Origin: BOG-908 sp965198825 | Lineage (GTDB): Bacteria; Pseudomonadota; Alphaproteobacteria; Acetobacterales; Acetobacteraceae | Reading direction: 5' to 3' | DNA length: 64,000 nt | NCBI GenBank assembly: GCA_965198825.1 | Contig: CBDAQB010000003.1 | Span: 1,178,001 to 1,242,000, forward strand | In this document: one piece after another, positions 26,799-35,300 of the stretch | Position numbering within the stretch: position 1 is the stretch's first letter | Layout: each line of letters starts with the position of its first letter | The notes under the pieces: generated by a model | The model's input: the letters and a program-made list of their open reading frames with translations, nothing else | The model's database searches: none | Told to the model about the DNA's origin: nothing | Made by a program: the position numbers and the translations under genes

Positions 26799-27887
26799 CT
26801 AAGCAACCTCATCAGCCTTAGTCGCCCCGCGAGCACCAAGCGGCCGCGGAGCACCAGTGGTCGTATCGACCTCGGTCTCATGCTCCATCTCGGCGTTCAG
26901 CTCGGCGCCGATGAGCAGTATGATGGTCGAGATCCAGATCCAGGTCATGAAGCCGATGGCTGCGCCGAGCGAGCCATAGGTTTTATTGTAGCTGCCGAAG
27001 TTCGCCGCGTAATACGAGAAGCCTGCAGAGGCGAGCACCCAGGCGACGGATGCGAAACCGCTACCCCAACTGACCCAGCGCCATTTCGCTTTCGCGCGGC
27101 TCGGGCCATAGCGGTAGATCATGGCGAGCATGAAGGTGATGGCGCCGAGCAACAGGGGCCAGCGTGCGAGTTTGATGAGCAGGTCAGTGCTGGACTTGAG
27201 CCCGGCGTAGTCGAGGACGATCGGAACCACGACGACGCCTGTCATCGCGAGAACGATGAACAGGATGCCGCCAAGGGTAAATCCCAGGGACAGCAAGACG
27301 CGGTGCACGAAGCCGCGGCACTCTTTCTCCTCGTACACAGCATTAAGGGCATCGAAGAGCGAGCGTATGCCGGCGCTTGCGCTCCAAAGCGAAACGAAGA
27401 TGCCGACTATGGCGCCGAAGCCCAAGGCCTTGTGCCCGGTTGAGGTAAGACTCTTCACCTGCTCGGTGATGATTTGCATGCCCCCTTCGGGGATGACGCC
27501 GGCTGCCATCGAGAGGTGGGCTGAGATGGTCGCCGGGTCCGCCACCAGGCCGTAGAGCGAAATCAGCGCGGCGATGGCAGGAAAGAGGGCGAGCAAAGTG
27601 TAGAAAGTTACGCCGGCGGCTTCGGCCATAACCCGGTCGTCGCCAATCTGTATGAAGACGCGCTTACCGATGTCCAGCCAGCCGCGGCCGGGGATCTCGA
27701 GCGGTGTGTCGGCAGCTTTGCCGTGCGTGCGATCGGCTGCATCGCCATGTTTGGCAGAGCTCGATGCCGACAGTTTTGACTGGCGGGCGAGTTTTCGCGC
27801 CTTTTGCTTGCCGTCGTTGCTGGCTACCAGGGTAAACCCCAGCCCGGCCAGGCCGGTGAGCAACATCATGTTCAAGGTTCGTTTCAT
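26799..27887 (-). CDS. YihY/BrkB-family inner-membrane protein
   Basis: A 362-residue protein (a GTG five codons upstream is an alternative start). The YihY/UPF0761 core spans about residues 85-330: EAAGVTFYTLLALFPAIAAL, GIFVSLWSASAGIRSLFDAL, ALNAVYEEKECR, six membrane helices, and SYNKTYGSLGAAIGFMTWIW near the end. It carries an extra N-terminal hydrophobic segment (NMMLLTGLAGLGFTLVAS) and a linker of about 50 polar residues that the basic family lacks. Once labelled ribonuclease BN, these proteins are now known not to be that enzyme; their role is unclear. Confidence 0.88.
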   Translation of the reverse strand: MKRTLNMMLLTGLAGLGFTLVASNDGKQKARKLARQSKLSASSSAKHGDAADRTHGKAADTPLEIPGRGWLDIGKRVFIQIGDDRVMAEAAGVTFYTLLALFPAIAALISLYGLVADPATISAHLSMAAGVIPEGGMQIITEQVKSLTSTGHKALGFGAIVGIFVSLWSASAGIRSLFDALNAVYEEKECRGFVHRVLLSLGFTLGGILFIVLAMTGVVVVPIVLDYAGLKSSTDLLIKLARWPLLLGAITFMLAMIYRYGPSRAKAKWRWVSWGSGFASVAWVLASAGFSYYAANFGSYNKTYGSLGAAIGFMTWIWISTIILLIGAELNAEMEHETEVDTTTGAPRPLGARGATKADEVA

Positions 27888-28058
27888 GACCGGCTTGCCC
27901 ACGCTGTTCGTAATGAGTGGGATGAACGCATCTCGGTCCGGTCGTGCGTTCTTTTTCCCGCGTTTTTTCCGGCACGCCGTTCACAAGTTTGACAGGTGAG
28001 CGGGCGAAACCGGAACAGCCATTCCGATGTTGCCCGACGGCAGATCAGGAGAGTGACA

Positions 28059-28265
28059 ATGGCAATGCCGAAGAAGGGCGACCACGTGAAGTGGAATACG
28101 GCTCAGGGCGAGACAAAGGGTGTCGTAGAAAAGACAGTTACCAGCACGACCAAGATCAAAGGACATACGGCCAAGGCGACCAAGGAGCATCCTGAAGTAC
28201 AGGTGAAAAGCGACAAGTCCGGAAAGAAGGCGATACATAAGCCGGATGAGCTGAAGAAGGTTTAG
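28059..28265 (+). CDS. DUF2945 (hypervirulence-associated TUDOR-like) protein
   Basis: A 68-residue basic protein. AGGAGA precedes the ATG. It begins KKGDHVKWNTAQGETKGVV and ends with HPEVQVKSDKSGKKAIHKP, the typical DUF2945 pattern: a short beta-barrel domain with many lysines. The family is called TUDOR-like on structural grounds and its bacterial function is unknown. It lies between the divergent YihY-type gene and the AI-2E-type exporter. Confidence 0.88.
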   Translation: MAMPKKGDHVKWNTAQGETKGVVEKTVTSTTKIKGHTAKATKEHPEVQVKSDKSGKKAIHKPDELKKV

Positions 28266-28359
28266 CGAGCGACCAGGCGCGTTGCTCACGATTGACAAGG
28301 AGCTACTTGCCCGGGCGTTCTAGCCCGACACCGCGTTCCCTTATTGGAAAGTAGACAGG

Positions 28360-29463
28360 ATGGATGTCGAGACGCTGACCGCGTCCAACCCCGGGGCCGC
28401 CAGCACGCTGCCCGACGGCGGGACCAAGCCACAGCATTTTGCCATGGGCACCCTCGCCGCAGCGCTGGTGCTCCTCGGCGTCTACACCTTACAGAATTTT
28501 CTCAGCGCACTCGCTTGGGCTGGTATTTTCGCGATTGCGCTGTGGCCGCTCTATCAGCGCACCCGGGCCCGGATCGGCGCCGCTCGTGACTCGATCGTGC
28601 TTCCCGCTTTGTTCACCACGATTGTGGCGCTGGTATTCATCGTCCCTCTCGTACTCGTCGGCGTGCAATTGGCCGCCGAGTCGCATTCGGCGGCCGAGTG
28701 GGCCCGCACGGCACAGGAGAAGGGCATCCCAGAGCCCGAACTGCTGCATCATCTGCCGGCTGGCCAGGCGCAGGTGGACAGTTGGTGGCAGCAAAATCTG
28801 GCGGATCCCGGCCAGGCGCGGGAGTTGGTACAGCGGACAACCAAAGGCCGGGTTGGCGAAACCAGCCGCATCGTCGGTGCGCAGGTGGCGCGCCGCGCTA
28901 CCCTCTTCGTCTTCACCCTTCTGACGCTTTTCTTCTTGTTCAAGGAAGGACACGAGGTCACGCAGCAGATGCGCCGCGCCGCCAAGCGCGCGTTCGGTCC
29001 CGCCGGCGAGCGTGTGGGGCGTCAGATCATCGCCTCGGTCCACGGCACGGTAAACGGACTGGTCCTAGTCGGGTTAGGCGAGGGCCTTCTGCTTGGCATC
29101 GTCTATGCGATTGCCGGTGTGCCGCACCCCACGGTTTTTGGCGCCTTGACGGCGATCGCGGCCATGATCCCGTTCGCGGCGCCAGTGGTGTTCGGGATCG
29201 CCGCCTTGTTCCTGCTGGCAGGCGGATCGATCGCTTGGGCGATTGCAGTTCTGGTGATCGGTTTCGTCGTGACCTTCAGCGCCGACCATTTCGTCAGGCC
29301 CGTGCTAATCGGCGGTGCGACGAAGCTGCCCTTTATATGGGTGCTTCTTGGCATTCTAGGTGGCGTGGAGATGTGGGGGCTAATCGGCCTGTTTCTCGGC
29401 CCCGCCATCATGGCGGCACTTATTCTGCTGTGGCGTGAGTGGGCTGGAGAGCGGCATGCCTGA
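28360..29463 (+). CDS. AI-2E family (PerM-type) membrane transporter
   Basis: A 367-residue protein with seven to eight hydrophobic segments in the UPF0118/AI-2E order: two N-terminal helices (LAAALVLLGVYTLQNFLSAL, WAGIFAIALWPLYQ), a third, a polar periplasmic loop (about 110-185), then FTLLTLFFLFKEG and the C-terminal cluster with IPFAAPVVFGIAALFLLAGG, SADHFVRPVLIGGATKLPFI and GLIGLFLGPAIMA. Members export small molecules or exchange ions (AI-2, Na+/H+). The substrate here is not determinable. No luxS is in the window. Confidence 0.9.
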   Translation: MDVETLTASNPGAASTLPDGGTKPQHFAMGTLAAALVLLGVYTLQNFLSALAWAGIFAIALWPLYQRTRARIGAARDSIVLPALFTTIVALVFIVPLVLVGVQLAAESHSAAEWARTAQEKGIPEPELLHHLPAGQAQVDSWWQQNLADPGQARELVQRTTKGRVGETSRIVGAQVARRATLFVFTLLTLFFLFKEGHEVTQQMRRAAKRAFGPAGERVGRQIIASVHGTVNGLVLVGLGEGLLLGIVYAIAGVPHPTVFGALTAIAAMIPFAAPVVFGIAALFLLAGGSIAWAIAVLVIGFVVTFSADHFVRPVLIGGATKLPFIWVLLGILGGVEMWGLIGLFLGPAIMAALILLWREWAGERHA

Positions 29464-29479
29464 AGGAAGGAAGAAAGCA

Positions 29480-29591
29480 CTTCTTTTTTGAAAAAAAGAA
29501 GCAAAAAACTTCTGGACTATTGGGCTGGGCGTTTACGCACGCCCAGCCCAAACTCGCAAAAGTTTTTTGGTTCTTTTTTTCAAAAAAGAAC
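29480..29591. repeat. intergenic palindromic element with central hairpin (copy 6)
   Basis: Complete arms flank a centre that is itself a 12-base perfect inverted repeat: TTGGGCTGGGCG (29520-29531) and CGCCCAGCCCAA (29540-29551). It lies between convergent AI-2E-type gene and groEL, next to the groEL terminator. Confidence 0.92.
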
Positions 29592-29603
29592 AGCTTGCTT
29601 GCT

Positions 29604-29633
29604 AAAGATCCAGGGGCGAACCCCTGGATCTTT
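29604..29633 (-). terminator. intrinsic terminator of groEL
   Basis: AAAGATCCAGGGG and CCCCTGGATCTTT form a 13-base perfect stem around a CGAA/TTCG loop. On the minus strand it ends in TTT, about 12 nt after the groEL stop. The T-run is short; the adjacent repeat may add to termination. Confidence 0.75.
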
Positions 29634-29644
29634 CAGGCCGGGAC

Positions 29645-31300
29645 TTAGAAGTCCATCCCGCCCATGCCACCCATTCCGCCCATGCCGCCGCCGCCACCAC
29701 CCATCGGGGGTGCCGACTTCTCGGGACGATCGGCAACCATTGCTTCGGTCGTGATCATCAGCGATGCGATCGAGGCTGCGTGCTGCAGCGCCGAGCGAAC
29801 CACCTTTGTCGGATCGATGATGCCGGCTGCGACCATGTCCTTGTACTCGCCGCTCTGCGCATCGAAGCCGAAGTTGTAGGTATCGTTCTCGAGCACCTTG
29901 CCGGAGATCACCGCGCCATCTTCACCGGCGTTCTCGCTGATCTGACGCATCGGCGCCTGCAGGGCCTTGCGGACGACTTCAATGCCGAAACGCTGGTCAT
30001 CGTTGGCGCCCTTGAGGTCCTTCAGAACCAGCGATGCACGGGCAAGAGCCACGCCGCCGCCTGGAACGATGCCTTCCTCGACAGCTGCGCGCGTTGCATG
30101 CAGGCCATCGTCCACGCGATCCTTGCGCTCCTTCACCTCGACCTCGGTCGCCCCGCCGACACGGATCACGGCAACACCTCCGGCGAGCTTAGCCAGACGC
30201 TCCTGCAGCTTCTCCTTGTCATAGTCGGACGTCGTCTCTTCGACCTGTGCGCGTATCTGCGCGCAACGGCCTTTGATGTCCTCTGACTTGCCGACGCCCT
30301 CGACGATGGTGGTGTTCTCCTTTTCTATGAGAACCTTCTTCGCGCGGCCGAGCATATCCAGCGTCACCGTCTCCAGCTTGATGCCGAGATCTTCGCTGAT
30401 GACGGTTCCACCGGTAAGGATTGCGAGATCCTCGAGCATCGCCTTGCGGCGATCACCGAAGCCAGGTGCCTTTACAGCCGCAACCTTGAGGCCGCCGCGC
30501 AGCTTGTTGACGACCAGGGTGGCAAGCGCCTCGCCCTCGACATCTTCTGCGATAATCAGCAGCGGACGGGCCGACTGCACCACCGCCTCGAGAAGAGGCA
30601 GCAGCGTCTGCAGCGACGACAGCTTCTTCTCGTGGATGAGAATGTAAGGATCGTCGAGCTGCGCCGTCATCTTCTCGGCATTGGTGATGAAGTAGGGGCT
30701 CATATAGCCGCGGTCGAACTGCATGCCCTCCACGACGTCGAGCTCAGTCGCGATGCCCTTGGCTTCTTCGACGGTGATGACACCTTCGTTGCCGACCTTC
30801 TGCATCGCTTCGGCGATCATGCGGCCGATTTCTGCCTCGCCGTTCGCGCTGATCGTGCCGACCTGCGCCGTCTCGGCCTCGGTCGTGATCTTCTTGGTGC
30901 GCGCTGCAAGCTCAGTCACTACGGCAGCAACAGCCTGGTCAATACCACGCTTGAGGTCCATCGGGTTCATGCCGGCGGAGACAGCCTTGCCGCCTTCGCG
31001 GATGATCGCCTGCGCGAGCACGATTGCCGTCGTCGTGCCGTCGCCGGCAACATCGTTCGTCTTGCTGGCAACTTCACGCACCATCTGCGCGCCCATGTTC
31101 TCGAACTTCTCTGACAGTTCGATTTCTTTCGCGACGGTCACGCCGTCTTTGGTGATACGCGGCGCGCCGTAGCTCTTGTCGATAACCACGTTGCGGCCCT
31201 TGGGGCCGAGTGTGACTTTGACCGCGTCGGCGAGGATATCGACGCCACGAAGCATGCGGCTGCGAGCGTCGGCGCCGAAGCGCACGTCTTTGCTGGCCAT
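29645..31300 (-). CDS. groEL: chaperonin GroEL
   Basis: A 551-residue 60-kDa chaperonin, full length: KDVRFGADARSRMLRGVDI at the start, TLGPKGRNVVIDKSYGAP, the ATP-binding GDGTTTAIVLAQAI, AAVEEGIVPGGGVALARA, and the flexible Gly-Met tail ending GGMGGMGGMDF. It folds client proteins in a double ring capped by GroES, encoded upstream on the same strand. The groES-groEL gap is unusually long at about 240 nt and holds a half copy of the palindromic repeat, so expression of the two genes may be uncoupled to some degree. It is probably controlled by the CIRCE site and RpoH. Confidence 0.98.
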   Translation of the reverse strand: MASKDVRFGADARSRMLRGVDILADAVKVTLGPKGRNVVIDKSYGAPRITKDGVTVAKEIELSEKFENMGAQMVREVASKTNDVAGDGTTTAIVLAQAIIREGGKAVSAGMNPMDLKRGIDQAVAAVVTELAARTKKITTEAETAQVGTISANGEAEIGRMIAEAMQKVGNEGVITVEEAKGIATELDVVEGMQFDRGYMSPYFITNAEKMTAQLDDPYILIHEKKLSSLQTLLPLLEAVVQSARPLLIIAEDVEGEALATLVVNKLRGGLKVAAVKAPGFGDRRKAMLEDLAILTGGTVISEDLGIKLETVTLDMLGRAKKVLIEKENTTIVEGVGKSEDIKGRCAQIRAQVEETTSDYDKEKLQERLAKLAGGVAVIRVGGATEVEVKERKDRVDDGLHATRAAVEEGIVPGGGVALARASLVLKDLKGANDDQRFGIEVVRKALQAPMRQISENAGEDGAVISGKVLENDTYNFGFDAQSGEYKDMVAAGIIDPTKVVRSALQHAASIASLMITTEAMVADRPEKSAPPMGGGGGGMGGMGGMGGMDF

Positions 31301-31343
31301 GTTGTATGTTCTTTCTTTTTGTCGGTATCAGGCAGGAAGCAAG

Positions 31344-31400
31344 CGCTTCTTTTTGAAAAAAGAAGCAAAAACTTTTTCGAACTTTAGGCAACAAGCCGTC
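31344..31400. repeat. single arm of the palindromic element, inside groES-groEL (copy 7, partial)
   Basis: CTTCTTTTTGAAAAAAGAAG, then CAAAAACTTTTTCGAACTTTAGG: a left arm plus the start of the centre. No right arm follows before groES. It lies about 45 nt upstream of the groEL start. The rest of the 31301-31540 gap holds nothing else I recognise. Confidence 0.85.
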
Positions 31401-31540
31401 TCAACCAAGTTGCCGAGAGGATTTGCTAGGCCAAGTCAGCCGGCGTGGTTTTGCCGAGCACCGAAGCGGAGCCGACCTCTATGGTCGGTGAGCATCGGAG
31501 CGCAGGAAAACCGCGTCAGATGGCCGGCATAGGAGAATTC

Positions 31541-31858
31541 TCAAGCGGCCTTCTTGGACTCGGCGGTAACGCCTTCAACGACACCCATGATATCGCTCTC
31601 CTTCATGATGAGGAGCTCCTGGCCGTCCAGCTTCACTTCGGTGCCGGACCACTTGCCGAACAGGATGCGGTCGCCCGCCTTCACGTCCAGCGCCACGATC
31701 TGGCCGGCTTCGTTGCGCGCGCCTGGACCCACGGCGATCACTTCGCCTTCCATTGGCTTCTCCTGGGCGGTGTCTGGAATGATGATGCCGCCGCGTGTCT
31801 TTTCCTCGGCCGTAATGCGCCGGACGACCACACGGTCGTGCAGGGGACGAAAGTTCAT
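31541..31858 (-). CDS. groES: co-chaperonin GroES
   Basis: A 105-residue 10-kDa chaperonin. The ATG at 31858 begins MNFRPLHDRVVVRR, the standard start; 28 in-frame codons upstream are not part of it. The mobile loop EEKTRGGIIIPDTAQEKP and the C-terminal LDGQELLIMKESDIMGVVE are present. It caps the GroEL ring. A CIRCE operator lies 78 nt upstream. Confidence 0.97.
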   Translation of the reverse strand: MNFRPLHDRVVVRRITAEEKTRGGIIIPDTAQEKPMEGEVIAVGPGARNEAGQIVALDVKAGDRILFGKWSGTEVKLDGQELLIMKESDIMGVVEGVTAESKKAA

Positions 31859-31935
31859 ATCTGTTCTTCCTGTTGGTTTGGTGACGCCAGCGCGGCTGGG
31901 CGCGATGCCAGGGGCAGCGACGTCTGTGGAGAGTG

Positions 31936-31962
31936 TTAGCACTCCCTGGCCATGAGTGCCAG
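31936..31962. promoter_or_regulatory. CIRCE operator (HrcA site) of groESL, slightly degenerate
   Basis: TTAGCACTC, nine bases, then GAGTGCCAG. The left arm is a perfect match to the CIRCE consensus and the right arm matches 7 of 9. HrcA binds this site to repress groESL. It is upstream of groES on the minus strand. hrcA itself is not in the window. Confidence 0.88.
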
Positions 31963-32314
31963 CTAAATCGGCAAGCGCTCATTTTGCGGCGCCACGGGCG
32001 CTGGACGCTCCCCGGTGAACGCCCAAGCATGGCAGCCGACAACCCCGTCTCAATAGGGCTAGGGCTGAGCCAAAGTTCACCAGGGAGGCTGCTGAAGGTC
32101 GAAACGAATCAGTAATGAGATATCGCGACTTCTGCTTTACCGTTCTGTTCCCCGACCATATCGATCACCGTGCACAAGGCGGCAGCAACGGGAGGATTAG
32201 GTCGAAAGATGCAATCCCAAAATTGTGTCATGAAACGTATAAAAATGATGATTTGCCGCCGTTATGATGCTACCTCGAGCGCGTATAAAAACCCGGCACA
32301 GGGGAGGGCTCTGC
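31963..32314. other. divergent intergenic region between groES and the beta-repeat protein gene
   Basis: I see no gene here. The half near groES carries its promoter region. From about 32215 it becomes A/T-rich (AAATTGTGTCATGAAACG, TATAAAAATGATGATTTG, TTATGATG and again CGTATAAAAACC), which looks like the promoter area for the operon to the right, but no -35/-10 pair with normal spacing stands out. Confidence 0.4.
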
Positions 32315-35300
32315 GTGGCTGTCATCTCATGGAAATACAATACCGATGGCAGCTGGTCTAACGCGGCGAATTGGAATGGAGGTGCACTACCGGGTGCTGC
32401 AGACGACGTAACGCTCGCAACGCTATCGTATCATACAATCACCCACAGTTCTGGCAGCGACCAGATCCACAACCTGACGGCGACGACTGACTCGCTTGCA
32501 GTCACGGGCGGCACCTTATCGATCGTTAGCACCGCCAGCTTCGGACGTAATCTGACACTCAGCACCGGCACATTGTCGCTGCAAGGCACGTTCGCGAGCG
32601 TCACGGGAACCTTCAACGGCACCAGCGGCGAACTGATCCTCGGCACCGGCACCGCCGTGACGATGAGCGGAACGTCCAACTTCGGCACGACAAACGTGTC
32701 CTACGGGACAGAAATAGACGGCCCAGGTACGCTCAGCACGCTTGGCACTACGAACATCGCGGCGGCGTACTCCGACGGCATGGTACTCGGCAACGGCGCA
32801 ACCTGGAACATCCAGGCGACGGTAAACGATGCCGGCGGCATCTATCTCGGAGATGGCTTCGGTCTTGGGGCCACCATCATAAACGCTGCTGGCATCTCCT
32901 TTAACCTGACTTCCGACAGCGCGAACATCGTCAACGGCTACCAGTACAACGCACGTGGGCAGCAGATCTACGGCACGTCGTCGTTCAGCAACGCGGGCAC
33001 CCTCACGAAAACCGCCGGCACTGGCACAAGCCACATCTATTCGACGTTCAACAATACCGGTGTCATCGCTGCAGCGTCCGGCACGATCGAGTTCGACGGG
33101 GGAGGAAGCTTCGGAGGCACATTGTCGGGCGCCGGGCAAATCGCCTTCGGAGGAGGCACGGCAACGATCGGGACGGGTGCAGGTCTTACGGTCGCCAATC
33201 TTCTCTTCGACGGCGCAGCCGCTTCGTTCACCGGTGCGCTGACGAGCACCGGCACGGTCACACTGAGCGCCGGCACGCTGACCCTCGATGGATCGGCCGA
33301 CTCCATTTCGAACTATAGCCAGTATGGCACCAATGGCGACCATCTGGATCTAAACGGAAGCACTCTCTCATCCGGGAATGCTTTCCTCGGATCCGGTTAC
33401 CTCGAAGGTCCTGGCACATTCACGGTGAACGGCACAGGCACCCTGGCCGGTTGGAACAACTACGTTTACTACCTCGGAGGCGGCGTCACTCTCGCCAACA
33501 CCGGTATTCTCAATCAGGGCTACTATACTTACGTCGATTACCTGAGCGGCGCCGGCTTTACGATCATGAACAAGGCTGGCGCTACCTACAATATCACCGG
33601 CGACTTCTCCCTCGGTGCGAATAACAACAACGGTGTCGGATCGAGCTTCTCGAATGCCGGCACGTTTGCCAAAAGCGGTGGCACTGGCCTCACTCAGATA
33701 TACTCCGCCTTCACCAGCACCGGTGTGGTGAACGCGGCAAGCGGAACCATCGAGTTTGATAATGGCGGAACAATAGGCGGGAGTCTGACGGGCACGAGCG
33801 TGCTCGCGTTTGCCGCGGGCACTGTCACCTTGTCGGCCGGCGTTTCGATCAACGCTGGCGAGATGCTGTTCGACGGCGCCACAGTGGTCCTGGGCGGCAA
33901 TGAGGCCTACACGGCGGCACAACTGGCCGAAGTGAATGGCACGGTCTTGTTGGGAAGCCACACGCTGGCGAGTACCTCTGCCTTCCTCGGCGGCGGTTCG
34001 ATCACCGGTCCCGGCACTTTGACGACTGCAGGCACCACGACTTTCAGCGGCAACAATGGCGGCGGCGTTCTGTATCTGGGTGGCGGCGTCAGCGTGGTCA
34101 ACTCGGGTATCATCAATCAGGCTTACTACCTCTACGTAAACCCGCCGACTGGTGGCGGATTCTCCATTACGAACAAGGCAGGTGCCACCTACAATATCGC
34201 CGGTAACTTCAATATCGGCGGCAACAGCTACAACGGCGTCGGTTCGTCGTTTGCAAATCAAGGCATTTTTGCAAAGGTCTCAGGCACCGGTGTCACGAAC
34301 GTCTACCCGGTTTTTACGAACACCGGGAGCATCATTTCCAACATCGGAAATCTCGAATTCGACAGCGGGGGTACATTCGGTGGAAGCCTCGCAGGCGCTG
34401 GCGCCATCTCGTTCGATAGTAACAGCTCTACCTTATCGGCGGGCGCATCGGTCACCGTTGCAAGCCTGAACCTCTACGGAGGAGCGACCCTTACGCTCAA
34501 CGAAAGCCTCAATTACACGGGTCTTTTCACCTATAGTTCCGGTTATCTCTTCCTGGGCGGCAACACGCTGACTGTTACTGGCGCGAACCTTATCAATGGC
34601 ACCATTGATCAAGGTGTCACGTCGCTGCAAGGTACGACGGCCATCGGCACAAACAGCAATTTTTACTTCGGCGACCAGGCTACGATCATCAACAGCGGTG
34701 TGGTCGACCAGAACGGCTACATTTATGTCGGCGGCACGCAAAACGGCGGGATCGACTTCTCTGTCGTCAATCAGACGGGCGCCACATGGGACCTGACCAA
34801 CACCTACTATTTGGGCTCCAATGCGAACGGGGGAAATGGCAGCAGCTTCACCAACGCCGGAACCTTCACGCTGACTGGCGGCACGAGCTACTCGCTCGTC
34901 TATTCTGTGTTCAACAGCACCGGCACGATCAACGAAACGTCGGCTGAGATCGCTTTCCAATCGGGCGGATCGTTCAGCGGCACCATCACAGGCGCTGGTC
35001 TGACGAGTTTTCAGAACAATGCAAACTACAGCCTGGGCGGTCTCACAGCGGCTGCAACCGCGTCGGTCGAGTTCTACCAATCCACAAGCAACCTTTCAGG
35101 TAACGTCAACATCAACGGTACGCTGCTGGCAAACGGCAACTACTCTACGATCGACCTCGACGGCAACAGGCTCGCCGTGAATGTGCTGGATCTCGCGCAT
35201 CCCGGCGCTGCGCTGTATTTCGACCAGGGCGGCACTCTGACGACGAGCGGCGTAGGCAGCATCGTCGACTGGTACAACAATGGCGTCATGATCTCCCTCG

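Noticed and set aside
26799..27887. Ribonuclease BN identity for the YihY-type protein
   Set aside because: The old name comes from a misassignment; the protein is a polytopic membrane protein without RNase motifs.
29439..29648. Short open frames crossing the palindromic elements, with FFFKKE- or FFSKKN-like translations (also near 4346-4906, 11597-11851, 48543-48743, 61726-61929)
   Set aside because: The recurring peptide is only the repeat translated in open frames; no ribosome-binding sites or conserved domains accompany it, except in pbpC, where it joins a real gene.
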